From NCBI GenBank assembly GCA_902780785.1, contig CACZGS010000001.1:1-64000 (forward strand): 64,000 nt of DNA, in the 5' to 3' direction. Below the pieces are notes generated by a model. That model searched no databases. It was not told the origin of the DNA and saw only the letters and a list, made by a program, of their open reading frames with translations. Of this stretch, positions 53,475 to 63,643 are shown in pieces. Numbering within the stretch: the stretch's first letter is position 1; every line of letters starts with the position of its first letter. This DNA is from Oscillospiraceae bacterium (GTDB taxonomy: Bacteria > Bacillota > Clostridia > Saccharofermentanales > Saccharofermentanaceae). A program made the position numbers and the translations under genes.

Positions 53475-54647
53475 ATGCCCAGAAAGAAGAATGAAGAGGA
53501 ACCCAAGGATACAATAGTAAGTCTTGTTAAGCTCCTCGCTGAAGAAAGAGACATCGACGAAGAGGAAGTTTTCCAGGCGATCGAGAGCGGTCTTGTTGCA
53601 GCATACAGACGTGAGTTCGGCGGCAACAAGCAGGACATCAAGTCCGTAAGCGCTGAGATCGACAGAGAGACAGGCGAGATCTACGTTTATAAGCTCGCTG
53701 AAGTAGTTGATGATGTTGTTGACGAGGCAAACGAGATTTCCATCGAAGATGCAAAAGAGCTTGGATATGAAGATGTAGAAGTCGGAGACGAGATCGAGAT
53801 CGGTATCGACGTTGAAGATTTGGGACGTCTTGCTGCAAGCGCTGCAAAGAACGCTATCAACCAGAAGCTCAGAGATGCTGAGTCCTTAAAGATCGAGAAG
53901 GAGTTCTCCGGCAAGATCGGTGAGATCACATCCGGTACCATCGTTCGTAAGGATGCAAGAAACGTATACGTAAACATCGGCCGTGCTGAAGCTATCGTTA
54001 AGCATGACGGCCAGATCAGAAATAACAGAAACGAGCATTACGATCAGGACAGGATCATGAAGTTCCTCGTAATGGGCGTTGAAGAAGCTAACGGCAGACC
54101 TTCCGTTGTTCTCTCAAGAACAGACGCAAGACTCGTTACAAAGCTTTTCGAGCTCGAAGTACCTGAGATCAAGGCAGGCGACGTTATCATCAGATCCGTT
54201 GCAAGAGAAGCAGGCTCCAGAACTAAGGTTGCTGTTTACTCCAAGGATCCCGATATCGATGCAAAGGGCTCATGCGTAGGCCAGAGAGGCCAGAGAGTTC
54301 AGCAGATCATGAACGAGCTCGCAGAAGAGAAGATCGACATCGTTGACTGGAAGGAAGATCCGGCACTCTTCATCAGCGAAGCTTTGCAGCCTGCAAAGGT
54401 TTCCAGAGTTGATACCGAGATCACTACAAACGAGAACGGTGAAGTTGAAAGATACGCAAAGGTTATCGTACCTGACCAGCAGTTCTCGCTTGCTATCGGT
54501 AAGAGCGGACAGAACGTTCGTCTTGCTGCAAGACTTACAGGTTTTAAGATCGACATCAAGAAGGAATCCGATGAGAGCGTAGAAGCATCTAAGGCACTTA
54601 TCGATGACTTCACTGTTGTTGATGATGAAGCAGGAAAGAACGAGTAA
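53475..54647 (+). CDS. nusA: Transcription termination/antitermination factor NusA
   Basis: 390 residues. N-terminal RNA-polymerase-binding domain (to ~125), S1 domain (~135-200), and two KH domains with SRTKVAVYSKDPDIDAKGSCVG and LAIGKSGQNVRLAARLTG. No C-terminal AR repeats, as usual for Bacillota. It modulates pausing and termination, so it could act on the terminator in its own operon's leader. Confidence 0.97.
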   Translation: MPRKKNEEEPKDTIVSLVKLLAEERDIDEEEVFQAIESGLVAAYRREFGGNKQDIKSVSAEIDRETGEIYVYKLAEVVDDVVDEANEISIEDAKELGYEDVEVGDEIEIGIDVEDLGRLAASAAKNAINQKLRDAESLKIEKEFSGKIGEITSGTIVRKDARNVYVNIGRAEAIVKHDGQIRNNRNEHYDQDRIMKFLVMGVEEANGRPSVVLSRTDARLVTKLFELEVPEIKAGDVIIRSVAREAGSRTKVAVYSKDPDIDAKGSCVGQRGQRVQQIMNELAEEKIDIVDWKEDPALFISEALQPAKVSRVDTEITTNENGEVERYAKVIVPDQQFSLAIGKSGQNVRLAARLTGFKIDIKKESDESVEASKALIDDFTVVDDEAGKNE

Positions 54648-54668
54648 GAAGCAGAGCGATTTGAAGTT

Positions 54669-54944
54669 ATGAAGAAAAAGCCGCAAAGAAGTTGTGTATC
54701 CTGCAGAACGGTAAGAGACAAGAATGATCTCTTGCGCGTTGTGGTAACACCTGAAGGTGATGTTGTATATGACCCGACCGGTAAGCTTGCCGGAAGAGGT
54801 GCATATCTCTGCCGCAACGAGGCATGCATAACTGCTGAATTGAAGAAGGCAGCGAAGCTTTCCAAAGGACTTAAGAAGCCTTTGACCGAAGAAGAGATCA
54901 AAGCGCTCGCCAAATCCCTGCTGGAGAGCATAAAAGGAGAGTAA
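54669..54944 (+). CDS. rnpM: YlxR (RnpM) RNA-binding protein
   Basis: 91 residues. YlxR signature: RSCVSCRTVRDKNDLLRVV and GRGAYLCRNEACI, with a positively charged surface. Its Bacillus homologue modulates RNase P. Overlaps ylxQ by one base. Confidence 0.93.
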   Translation: MKKKPQRSCVSCRTVRDKNDLLRVVVTPEGDVVYDPTGKLAGRGAYLCRNEACITAELKKAAKLSKGLKKPLTEEEIKALAKSLLESIKGE

Positions 54945-55276
54945 TGACAGATAAGGAAAGAGCATACGGAATGATCGGCCTTGCGGCGAGAGCAGGCAAG
55001 GCGGTATCGGGAAGTGATTCCGTGATCGGAACGATCCGTTCGGGTAACGTAAAACTCCTGATCATCACAAAAGACATTTCGGAAAATTCTTTAGATAAGA
55101 TCCTTCGGAACATAACCGGTTCGGATGAGATACCCTGTTACAGTTTCGGAAGATCGGATGAACTGGGAGATGCCCTTGGCAAACCCGCCAGAACAGTTGC
55201 GGCTATTACAGATAAAAGCTTTGCGGATGGTATATCCGCCATACTCGAAAAGTTAGGCGAGGAGGACAATATTTGA
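54944..55276 (+). CDS. L7Ae-family K-turn RNA-binding protein YlxQ
   Basis: 110 residues. L7Ae/L30e fold: [31 protein letters not shown] and [15 protein letters not shown]. Its TGA overlaps the infB ATG as TGATG. Confidence 0.9.
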   Translation: MTDKERAYGMIGLAARAGKAVSGSDSVIGTIRSGNVKLLIITKDISENSLDKILRNITGSDEIPCYSFGRSDELGDALGKPARTVAAITDKSFADGISAILEKLGEEDNI

Positions 55277-58134
55277 TGAGTGAAGATAACGATATTAAGA
55301 AGAAAGACCTGACAGTCGGAGGCGTATCCGGCAGCAAGAAGATGAGACTCGGACGCGTTCATAAGAAGAAGACTGATGACGCACCCGAGGCGGCAGCTCC
55401 TGCTGTTGAGGTTAAGGCTGAGGCACCCGCACCGGCACCTGCTCCTGCTCCCGCAGAAGAGGTAAAGCCTGTTAAGAAGCCCGCAGCAAAGAAGCCTGCA
55501 GAAGAGAAGGCTGAAGAAAAGCCCGCTGAAGAGAAGAAGCCTGCCAAGAAGGCTGCTCCTAAGACTGAGAAGGCTGAAAAGACAGAGAAGACAGAAAAGA
55601 CTGAAGCTTCCGCTAAGAAGCCTGCAGCAAAGAAGACTTCTGAGAAGAAGGAGACCGAGGCTAAGACTGAGGAAGCTCCCGCAGAAGATAAGAAGGCAGC
55701 AAAGAAGCCCGCTCCCAAGGCACCCAAGGCTGAAGCAAAGCCCGAGAAGAAGGCTGAAGAGCCTGCTGCAAAGGCTCCCGAGGTTAAGGAAGTCAAGGAA
55801 GAGAAGAAGCCTGAAGCTAAGCCTGAGGTAAAGCCTGAGGTTAAGCCCGAGCCTGTTAAGGAAGAGAAGAAGCCTGAAGCACCGGTACCTCCTAAGCCGA
55901 GGCTCTCATCAGCTGTAATCTCACTTCCTGATGTTCCCGCAAGAGGCGAGACTATCAGAAGCTCTACGGTTATCACATATTCCGGCAGAGACAAGAAGAG
56001 TCCGGTAAGATCAGGCGGCCAGGGCGGCTACAATAACAACAGAGGCGGTTTCCAGAAGCAGGGCGGCGGTGCCGGCTTCGATAAGGACAAGGACGATGAC
56101 GGTCAGCGTCCTCAGTTCAAGAGAGCACCCAAGCCGAGAACGGAAACTCCCATTGAGGATGCAAAGAAGAGCAGATCTTCTTATGCCGAGAAGAGTGCTT
56201 TCGAGAAGAAGCATAACAATAACGACAGAAGAGACGGAGAGAAGAACTCCAACATCGATAAGAGAAAGCAGTCACGTTCATCACAGTTCACAGGACGTGT
56301 TAACAGCGACGGCGATTACGATGATTATTCATTCAAGAAGAAGAAAAAGAAGCAGGAGTCTCAGCAGTCTGTTGTTGAGCAGGTAATCACTGAGATCAAG
56401 ATCCCTGCATTCATCACGGTCAAGGAGTTTGCTGAAGGTATCGGCAAGAAGAGCTCTGACATCATCATGGCTCTCATGAAGCTCGGCGTCATGGCTACAA
56501 TTAACCAGGAACTCGACTTCGATACGGCATGCCTCGTTGCAGACAGCTTTGGAATCAATGCAGAACTCCTTGAGGAGAAGACAGAAGAGGATATCCTCTT
56601 TAATGATGAGGATAATCCGGAGAACCTCGAGACAAGACCTCCGGTAGTAGTTGTCATGGGTCACGTTGACCATGGTAAGACATCACTCCTCGATAAGATC
56701 AGATCATCCAACGTTACTGAAGGCGAAGCCGGCGGTATCACACAGAAGATCGGTGCTTACACAGTAAGACTTAAGGGACGTCAGATCACATTCCTCGACA
56801 CCCCCGGTCACGAAGCATTCACAACGATGAGAGCAAGAGGTGCTCAGTTCACGGATATCGCTATCCTCGTTGTTGCTGCAGACGACGGTGTAATGCCTCA
56901 GACGATCGAAGCTATCAACCACGCTAAGGCTGCTAATACTGAGATCATCGTTGCAATCAACAAGATCGATAAGCCGGGCGCAAATCCTGACAGAGTTAAG
57001 CAGGAACTTACACAGTACGGCCTCATCTGCGAAGAGTGGGGCGGCCAGACGATCATGGTACCTATCTCTGCAAAGCTGGGCACAGGTATTGATGACCTTC
57101 TCGAAAACGTACTCCTTACAGCAGACGTCATGGAACTCAAGGCCGATCCTAAGGGTCAGGCAAAGGGTGCCGTTATCGAAGCTAAGCTCGATAAGAACAG
57201 AGGTGCCGTTGCATCAGTTCTCATCCAGCGCGGTACTTTGAGACAGGGCGATACAGTCGTATGCGGACCTATCCTCGGTAACGTAAGAGCTATGTACGAT
57301 GACAAGGGCGCTCCGATCAAGAAGGCAGGTCCTTCCATCCCTGTAGAGATCTTAGGTCTTCCTGAGGTTCCTCAGGCAGGTGAGATCCTTTTCGCTGTAT
57401 CCGACGATAAGACAGCAAGACAGCTCGTTGAAAAGCGTAAGATCAAGCAGAGAGAAGAGCAGCTCCACAGATCATCCAAGATGAGCCTTGATACGCTCGC
57501 AGCACAGATGGCAGCAGGCGATGTTAAGGATCTCAATATCATCATCAAGGCTGACGTTCAGGGTTCTGTCGAAGCAGTTCAGCAGTCCCTTGAGAAGCTC
57601 ACAAATGAGGAAGTTAAGATCAACGTTATCCACGGCGCAGTCGGTGCGATCAACGAATCAGATATCGTACTTGCTGACGTATCCAACGCTATCATCATCG
57701 GCTTCAACGTAAGACCTTCACAGATGATCATCGACAAGGCAAAAGAGACAGGCGTAGACATCAGACTTTACAGTGTCATCTATAACGCTATCGAGGATGT
57801 CGAGAACGCCATGAAGGGTATGCTCGCACCTAAGATCGAGGAAGTTGTCTGGGGCCATGCGGAAGTCAGACAGCTCTTCAAGGTCAGCGGTATCGGTACT
57901 ATCGGAGGCTGCTATGTTACTGACGGTAAGATCCAGAGATCTTCCAATGTCAGAGTCATCAGAGACGACGTTGTTGTTTACACCGGCGTACTCGGTTCTT
58001 TGCAGCACGAGAAGGATTCCGTTAAGGAAGTATTATCCGGACACGAGTGCGGTCTTACAGTCGAGAAATATAACGACATTAAGATCGGCGACGTGATCGA
58101 AGCATTCGGTAACGTCGAAGTTAAGAGGGACTGA
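55276..58134 (+). CDS. infB: Translation initiation factor IF-2
   Basis: 952 residues. The first ~330 are a low-complexity Lys/Ala/Glu/Pro region (~30-215, with KTEKTEKTE repeats) and a Gly/Arg/Asp part. Then the IF2 N2-like motif, G domain with [12 protein letters not shown] (~459), DTPGHEAF and NKIDK, and domains II-IV. The ATG at 55276 was chosen for TGATG coupling and the GAGGAGG site 10 bp upstream. Confidence 0.97.
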   Translation: MSEDNDIKKKDLTVGGVSGSKKMRLGRVHKKKTDDAPEAAAPAVEVKAEAPAPAPAPAPAEEVKPVKKPAAKKPAEEKAEEKPAEEKKPAKKAAPKTEKAEKTEKTEKTEASAKKPAAKKTSEKKETEAKTEEAPAEDKKAAKKPAPKAPKAEAKPEKKAEEPAAKAPEVKEVKEEKKPEAKPEVKPEVKPEPVKEEKKPEAPVPPKPRLSSAVISLPDVPARGETIRSSTVITYSGRDKKSPVRSGGQGGYNNNRGGFQKQGGGAGFDKDKDDDGQRPQFKRAPKPRTETPIEDAKKSRSSYAEKSAFEKKHNNNDRRDGEKNSNIDKRKQSRSSQFTGRVNSDGDYDDYSFKKKKKKQESQQSVVEQVITEIKIPAFITVKEFAEGIGKKSSDIIMALMKLGVMATINQELDFDTACLVADSFGINAELLEEKTEEDILFNDEDNPENLETRPPVVVVMGHVDHGKTSLLDKIRSSNVTEGEAGGITQKIGAYTVRLKGRQITFLDTPGHEAFTTMRARGAQFTDIAILVVAADDGVMPQTIEAINHAKAANTEIIVAINKIDKPGANPDRVKQELTQYGLICEEWGGQTIMVPISAKLGTGIDDLLENVLLTADVMELKADPKGQAKGAVIEAKLDKNRGAVASVLIQRGTLRQGDTVVCGPILGNVRAMYDDKGAPIKKAGPSIPVEILGLPEVPQAGEILFAVSDDKTARQLVEKRKIKQREEQLHRSSKMSLDTLAAQMAAGDVKDLNIIIKADVQGSVEAVQQSLEKLTNEEVKINVIHGAVGAINESDIVLADVSNAIIIGFNVRPSQMIIDKAKETGVDIRLYSVIYNAIEDVENAMKGMLAPKIEEVVWGHAEVRQLFKVSGIGTIGGCYVTDGKIQRSSNVRVIRDDVVVYTGVLGSLQHEKDSVKEVLSGHECGLTVEKYNDIKIGDVIEAFGNVEVKRD

Positions 58135-58135
58135 T

Positions 58136-58549
58136 ATGAAAAACAGAAGACCTGAGATAGTTGGAGACGAGATCCAGAAGATCGTCTCCACGATTATCTC
58201 GACAAAGTTAAAGGACCCCAGGGTTCCTTTGCTGACATCTGTTACGTCCGTTAAGATGAGCAGAGATCTGTCGCACGCCACTATCTTCATCTCCGTTTAC
58301 GGCGATGAGAAGACACAGAAGGAAGCGATGGAGGCCATCGAGCACGCTAAGGGATTTATCCGTTATGAGACGGTGCAGGAGATCAACTTAAGAGTTGCTC
58401 CCGAATTCAGCTTCAAGCTTGATAACACACTTAACGAAGCGCTTAAGATGGAAGCTTTGATCGATAAGACGATCAAGGAAGATGAAGCAAGACGTCTTGC
58501 CAGAGAAGAAAGAGAAGGCAAGCGTGACGACAGTCAGGCAGAAGAGTAA
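58136..58549 (+). CDS. rbfA: Ribosome-binding factor A
   Basis: 137 residues. KH-like RbfA fold: VGDEIQKIVSTIISTKLKDPRV, VKMSRDLSHATIFISVYG and the LRVAPEFSFKLDNTL segment. A charged C-terminal tail. One base after infB's stop. Confidence 0.95.
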   Translation: MKNRRPEIVGDEIQKIVSTIISTKLKDPRVPLLTSVTSVKMSRDLSHATIFISVYGDEKTQKEAMEAIEHAKGFIRYETVQEINLRVAPEFSFKLDNTLNEALKMEALIDKTIKEDEARRLAREEREGKRDDSQAEE

Positions 58550-58586
58550 TCTCCTGCCTCTAAGGCTGTTTAGAACGGAGTTTAAA

Positions 58587-59651
58587 ATGAGAGAACGCTA
58601 TAAGGAAGGCAGCAGAAGAACTGCCCAAAACATCTTAAGCGTTATAGAGAAGCTCAAGGCGGGCAATGAGCTCGCCCTTGTCTTCCCGCATAGAAGCGTT
58701 GACGGTGACTGCGTTGGTTCCAGCACCGGCATCGTCAGTATTATCAGGTCTTTGGGAGTAGATGCTTATGTAGCTATTCCTGAAGCTTTACCTGAGAACA
58801 TGGAATTCTTAGGCATCAGCGAATATCTCTTCCGTCCCGACGGTGACACTGATGAAGCTGCTGAATTCAAGACCAACAAGACTATCGGCGGCAAGAAAGT
58901 CGGCGCTGTTATCGCGACCGATATTTCGGACAGTTCGAGAATGGGTATAAGCGGTGAGATCTTCGATTCCGTTGATACAAAGATCGTTATCGATCACCAC
59001 GCTTCAGTAACTACAAGATCCGACAATATGTGGATCGATCCGGACAGCTCATCTGCAAGCGAGATGGTCTACTATGTTGCTCTTCAGATAGCTGACATTA
59101 CAGGCAGGGACGTAAGCGAAGTTCTCGCTCCCAATGCTGCAAAAGCGGTGCTTGCGGGAATCGTAACAGATACCGGAAGATTCACCTTCACAAACACACG
59201 TCCGGAGACCTTGGAGACAGCAGGCGCGCTCATTGATCTGGGCGGCAATATCTCGCAGGTCTGCTATAACCTTTTCGACCGCAAGGCAAAAGCAAAGTTC
59301 CAGTTATCCGCAAAGGCAAGATCCGAAGTGCAGTTCTATTGTGATGACAAGTTCGCGCTTACGGTTGTTCCTTATGAACAGTTCAAGATGTTCGGCGCAG
59401 GACCTGACGGCGTTGACGATGTTGTATCTGCAATGCGTGACATCGACGGTGTTGAACTCGCGATCGTCTTAAGAGAAATCGAGAACGGCGAGATCAGGGG
59501 AAATGTCAGATCACAGGAATATTTCGACTGCAGTTCTTTCGCTGCAGGCTTCGGCGGCGGCGGACACGTAAGAGCTGCCGGCTTTAATGCTTCCGGCGAT
59601 ATCTATGAAGTCGCTGAAGAAGTAATCAAGAGGGTTCAGGCGACCTTATGA
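58587..59651 (+). CDS. nrnA: DHH-family oligoribonuclease / pAp phosphatase (NrnA-type)
   Basis: 354 residues from the ATG at 58587 (ACGGAG 6 bp upstream). DHH motifs: PHRSVDGDCVGS near 30, IATDISDSSRMG, IDHHAS, TDTGRFTFTNT and the DHHA1 GGGGHVRAAG end. Degrades nano-RNA and 3',5'-pAp. In the canonical place between rbfA and truB. Confidence 0.94.
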   Translation: MRERYKEGSRRTAQNILSVIEKLKAGNELALVFPHRSVDGDCVGSSTGIVSIIRSLGVDAYVAIPEALPENMEFLGISEYLFRPDGDTDEAAEFKTNKTIGGKKVGAVIATDISDSSRMGISGEIFDSVDTKIVIDHHASVTTRSDNMWIDPDSSSASEMVYYVALQIADITGRDVSEVLAPNAAKAVLAGIVTDTGRFTFTNTRPETLETAGALIDLGGNISQVCYNLFDRKAKAKFQLSAKARSEVQFYCDDKFALTVVPYEQFKMFGAGPDGVDDVVSAMRDIDGVELAIVLREIENGEIRGNVRSQEYFDCSSFAAGFGGGGHVRAAGFNASGDIYEVAEEVIKRVQATL

Positions 59652-60589
59652 TCCAAGACGGTTTCATCCTTGTAGATAAGCCTGAAGGATGGACGTCCTT
59701 TAAGACTGACCGCTTTGTCGGCAAACTCCTCGGCACACGTAAAGTAGGACACCTGGGAACATTAGATCCGTTCGCTACGGGTCTTCTTCCCGTGTTTGTC
59801 GGAAAGGGCTTGAAGTTCTTAAGATTCTGCGAAGGATTCGACAAGGGTTATTCCTGCAGATGCATCTTCGGCGCGACAACGGATACGATGGATAAGACGG
59901 GTGAGATCACATCCGAGAATTATCCTTCATCTGATGTTTTAGAACAGCTCGAAAAGTCTGACTACGAACTTATCCGCAGCGCGGTATTGAAAGTCAAGGA
60001 GACAAAAGAGCAGCTGCCTCCCGCATATTCAGCAAAGAAGATCGACGGCGTTAAGGCTTATGAACTTGCAAGAAAAGGCGAGATGCCTGACTTAAAGCCT
60101 GCAAAGATCACGATCTATTCGCTGGATATTACAGATATAAGCAAGCCTGAAAAGGGTATTGCGATTGATTTTGACTGCATGTGTTCCAAGGGAACATATA
60201 TCAGAACGATCTGCTCTGACTTAGGCGATGTCACGGGCTTCGGCGCTTATGCGGAATCCTTGAGAAGAACAGTCAACGGACAGTTCAATGTAAAGGATGC
60301 ATATACACCCGAACAGCTTGAGAAGATGGCTGAAGCAGGCGATTTCTCATTTGTCAGGGATGCAGCTGAGACAATTAGTTTCCTGCCTGAGATCAAGCTC
60401 GATCCCAAGCAGACAAAGGACATAAAATTCGGAAGAAAGATCGCTTTTCCCATTGATGTGAAGATCGAAGGAGAAGAGCGCATCTACTACAGGGCAACAT
60501 CAGAAGACAAGCTTATCGCAGTTGTTTTCCCTGCAATCGAGAACGGCAGTCTGGTAATGAGGATCGAGAGGCTCTACGCACATGATTAA
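59648..60589 (+). CDS. truB: tRNA pseudouridine-55 synthase
   Basis: 313 residues. LVDKPEGWTSFKT and the catalytic GHLGTLDPFATGLL (Asp in GTLDP), YSAKKIDGVKAYELAR, and SKGTYIRTICSDLG. ATGA overlap with nrnA. Confidence 0.97.
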   Translation: MIQDGFILVDKPEGWTSFKTDRFVGKLLGTRKVGHLGTLDPFATGLLPVFVGKGLKFLRFCEGFDKGYSCRCIFGATTDTMDKTGEITSENYPSSDVLEQLEKSDYELIRSAVLKVKETKEQLPPAYSAKKIDGVKAYELARKGEMPDLKPAKITIYSLDITDISKPEKGIAIDFDCMCSKGTYIRTICSDLGDVTGFGAYAESLRRTVNGQFNVKDAYTPEQLEKMAEAGDFSFVRDAAETISFLPEIKLDPKQTKDIKFGRKIAFPIDVKIEGEERIYYRATSEDKLIAVVFPAIENGSLVMRIERLYAHD

Positions 60590-61526
60590 AGTATGCAATA
60601 CATACAGCCTTAACGATCTGCCTTTGGGAACAAAGGGAAGAGTAATAGCTTTAGGAATGTTCGACGGCCTTCATCTGGGCCATCTGGACATTATAAGAAA
60701 AGCCGTATCAGTTGCAGAAAGAGACGGCCTCACTTCGACAGTCCAGACATTCAAGAATCTCTTTAAGCAGGACAGCAAGACGCTCTATACAGCAGAAGAG
60801 AGATTGAATCTTGTAAGCAGGACCGGCGCAGACGAACTGCTGGTACTGGATTTCGATGAAGTAAAGGATATGGAGCCTGAGGATTATCTCAGGAACGTTC
60901 TCCTTTACCGCTGTATCGCGGATACGCTCATCATGGGAGAGGACTACAGATTCGGTAAAGGCGCCAAGGGCGACGTTGCCATGATCAAAGAGTTCGCGAA
61001 GGAAAACGACATCCACGTTATCGTCGTTAAGGATCACCTTCTTGAAGGCACTGACAAAAAGATCTCCACTACATGGCTCAGAGACGCTCTTTCGGAGGGC
61101 AATGTCGATCTTGCAAGAGACCTTTGCGGCGGAAGGAATTATATCTATTCCGGCAAATGCGTTCAGGGAAAGAGGCTCGGAAGACAGCTGGGCTTTCCTA
61201 CCGCGAACGTCATCGTGCCTGAAGACAAATTCGTTGTCAGAAGAGGCGTATATGTATCACGCGTCCGTCTGGGGCAGAGGACTTTATACGGCGTGACAAA
61301 TATCGGCAGAAGGCCTACTGTCGAAGATGCTGTAAATGATGTCGTGGAGACTTATATTTTCGACTTCGACGAGGATATCTACGGAGCAAAGCTCGAGATC
61401 GAGCTCATGCACTTCCTAAGGCCCGAATCGAAGATGACGTCCAAAGAAGAGCTTATAAATGCCGTAAACCTGAATAAGGAACAGGCCTTGGAGTATATTA
61501 AAAACCTCAATTCGGCCGTGAATTGA
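60582..61526 (+). CDS. ribF: Bifunctional riboflavin kinase / FAD synthetase
   Basis: 314 residues. N-terminal FAD synthetase domain (LGMFDGLHLGH), with STTWLRDALSEGNV near 166; C-terminal flavokinase domain (GRQLGFPTANV, ~206). Makes FMN and FAD. Eight-base overlap with truB; end of the operon. Confidence 0.96.
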   Translation: MIKVCNTYSLNDLPLGTKGRVIALGMFDGLHLGHLDIIRKAVSVAERDGLTSTVQTFKNLFKQDSKTLYTAEERLNLVSRTGADELLVLDFDEVKDMEPEDYLRNVLLYRCIADTLIMGEDYRFGKGAKGDVAMIKEFAKENDIHVIVVKDHLLEGTDKKISTTWLRDALSEGNVDLARDLCGGRNYIYSGKCVQGKRLGRQLGFPTANVIVPEDKFVVRRGVYVSRVRLGQRTLYGVTNIGRRPTVEDAVNDVVETYIFDFDEDIYGAKLEIELMHFLRPESKMTSKEELINAVNLNKEQALEYIKNLNSAVN

Positions 61527-61555
61527 GACCTTAAAAAGCCATATTATCTATTTTG

Positions 61556-61564
61556 TGGTAATAT
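61556..61564 (+). promoter_or_regulatory. Extended -10 before lgt
   Basis: TGG followed by TAATAT (61559-61564), 47 bp before lgt. A small CCCC-GTAA-GGGG hairpin and AGGGAGG site follow. Confidence 0.4.
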
Positions 61565-61610
61565 ATCAGGGATTTACTGACCCCGTAAGGGGCAGGGAGG
61601 ATATGTAAAC

Positions 61611-62504
61611 ATGATGAATTTGGTAGAAGTTAAATTTCCGGGTCTCGGAATCGACCTGAATGTTAACCCTGTTGCCTTTACCATTGGCAATATCGAGGTT
61701 TACTGGTACGGCATCCTGATCGCTTTCGCGTTGGTGCTGTCTGTAATCCTTGCAGTTAAGCATGCCAAGGGCCTTAATTTCCCGGAAGGTCTTGTTTACG
61801 ATACGATCCTCATGATAATCCCCTGTGCCATCATCGGTGCCAGATTATATTTCGTCGCATGCAATCTTGAATATTACACCAAGAATCCCGGAGAGATATT
61901 CAACCTGAGGAACGGCGGACTTGCCATCTACGGCGGCGTCATCCTCGTATTTATCGGCGGCCTTGTAATGTGCCGCATCAGAAAGATCCCTTTCAGGGAA
62001 CTCGCAGATTACTGTGTAGTATATCTTCCTTTGGGACAGGCTATCGGCAGATGGGGCAACTTCTTCAACCAGGAGTGCTTCGGTACTAATACGACTCTTC
62101 CCTGGGGTATGACAAGCGCCACAGTTGAGTCTTATCTGCGTACCAGCCCCGAATGCACCACACTCGTATCAACGATGCCGGTTCATCCTACATTCCTTTA
62201 TGAGTCTTTAGCTGACCTCGCGATCTTCTTCATTCTGCTTTACATAAGAAAGCATTCGAAGGTACCTTTCGAGACATCATGCGCATATTTCGCACTCTAC
62301 GGAACTGCAAGATTCTTCATTGAAGGATTGAGAACAGATTCACTTTATATCGGCAACACGGGCATCAGAACTTCACAGTTCCTGTCACTCATCCTGGTCA
62401 TTGCTGCGCTCCTTTACATCGCATATGCAAGATCCAAGAAGATCGGAAAGAGGGGATTCCCTAAGAAGCTCTATGCCGAATTGACCGAGGAAAAGAAGGG
62501 CTAA
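61611..62504 (+). CDS. lgt: Prolipoprotein diacylglyceryl transferase
   Basis: 297 residues, about seven membrane helices. Lgt signature GQAIGRWGNFFNQECFG near 145, VHPTFLYES near 190 and the ARFFIEGLRTDSLYI region. It adds the lipid to lipobox cysteines, so it serves lipoproteins such as those at 33663 and 51361. One-base overlap with rodA. Confidence 0.96.
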   Translation: MMNLVEVKFPGLGIDLNVNPVAFTIGNIEVYWYGILIAFALVLSVILAVKHAKGLNFPEGLVYDTILMIIPCAIIGARLYFVACNLEYYTKNPGEIFNLRNGGLAIYGGVILVFIGGLVMCRIRKIPFRELADYCVVYLPLGQAIGRWGNFFNQECFGTNTTLPWGMTSATVESYLRTSPECTTLVSTMPVHPTFLYESLADLAIFFILLYIRKHSKVPFETSCAYFALYGTARFFIEGLRTDSLYIGNTGIRTSQFLSLILVIAALLYIAYARSKKIGKRGFPKKLYAELTEEKKG

Positions 62505-63628
62505 TGGGCAAATTCGATTCCGGCGTTGTTAAACTTCGCGGGAAAGATGGTCTTAAGGCCGTCGACTATTATCTTGTCGTGCCTGTTTTGACCATGACGA
62601 TAATCGGCCTTTATGTTCTTCAGAAAGTATTATCCAAAGGTTATGCCGCATATCCCGGAAACTACTACAGACAGATAGTCGCTACTGTAGGCGGTGTTAT
62701 CTGCGCACTCATCATCAGTTTGCTTGATGAACACCTTCTTAAGGTTGTAGGACGTATCATCTATGCTGCGGCATTATTCCTCCTGATTCTTGTCCCTATC
62801 GACGGTTATTCACTTGCCGGTACGTGGGGCGCCGACTCATGGCTGAAGCTCCCCGTAATCGGTAACTTCCAGCCGTCAGAGCTTGCCAAGATCGGTCTTG
62901 TCATGCTGGCGGCCGATATCTTTGAGCAGATGCATAACAAGGAAGTAACCATGCTCAAGGGCTTCGGTAAGATGGCCGCCGTATATGCGCCGCCGATGCT
63001 TCTGATCCTCGCGCAGCCTGACTTCGGTACCGCGATGGTTATCGTATTCACGTTTATCTGCATGTTGTTCGCGTGGGGAGTAAGATACAGATACTTCCTT
63101 CTCGCGTTCTCATCCTGCGTCGTTATCGTCTTCCCGCTGGTATGGTATTTCTACCTGAAGCCTTATCAGAAGGAGAGGATCTTATCGCTCTTGTTCCAGG
63201 GTTCATCACCGCAGTCAGAGTACAATCTCCAGCAGTCCACACTGGCTATTGCTTCAGGCGGTCTTTCAGGGAACCACACAGGTATCCTTACGCCGGTTCC
63301 GGTTAAGGAGAGTGACTTTATTTTCGCTGCCATATCCGAACACATGGGATTTATCGGAACGACCACGGTAATAATCCTGGCGTTCTTCTTCCTCTGCCGA
63401 AGTCTTTATGTTGCCGCGAAGGTTAAATCTAAATCCGCATCTTACATGATGACGGGATTTACCGGATACTTCGCGTTCCACTTCATAGAGAACATGGGCA
63501 TGGCGGTAGGACTTCTTCCTATCACCGGAATCCCGCTGCCTTTCATGAGCTTGGGCGGCACGGCGATGCTCATCAACTTCATTGCGTTCGGAGTAATGCT
63601 AAACATCTCGATCAACCGTAATATGTAG
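62504..63628 (+). CDS. rodA: RodA/FtsW-family SEDS glycosyltransferase
   Basis: 374 residues, about ten membrane helices. SEDS hallmarks: SWLKLPVIGNFQPSELAKIG, LAQPDFGTAMV, and the GIPLPFMSLGGTAML end. Polymerises peptidoglycan with a class B PBP; RodA is favoured over FtsW by overall pattern, without proof. Confidence 0.9.
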   Translation: MGKFDSGVVKLRGKDGLKAVDYYLVVPVLTMTIIGLYVLQKVLSKGYAAYPGNYYRQIVATVGGVICALIISLLDEHLLKVVGRIIYAAALFLLILVPIDGYSLAGTWGADSWLKLPVIGNFQPSELAKIGLVMLAADIFEQMHNKEVTMLKGFGKMAAVYAPPMLLILAQPDFGTAMVIVFTFICMLFAWGVRYRYFLLAFSSCVVIVFPLVWYFYLKPYQKERILSLLFQGSSPQSEYNLQQSTLAIASGGLSGNHTGILTPVPVKESDFIFAAISEHMGFIGTTTVIILAFFFLCRSLYVAAKVKSKSASYMMTGFTGYFAFHFIENMGMAVGLLPITGIPLPFMSLGGTAMLINFIAFGVMLNISINRNM

Positions 63629-63643
63629 TAGCGGAGGCACATC

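Noticed and set aside
61506..61527. Inverted repeat CTCAATTC/GAATTGAG at the ribF stop as a terminator
   Set aside because: No T tract follows, so it was not called a terminator.
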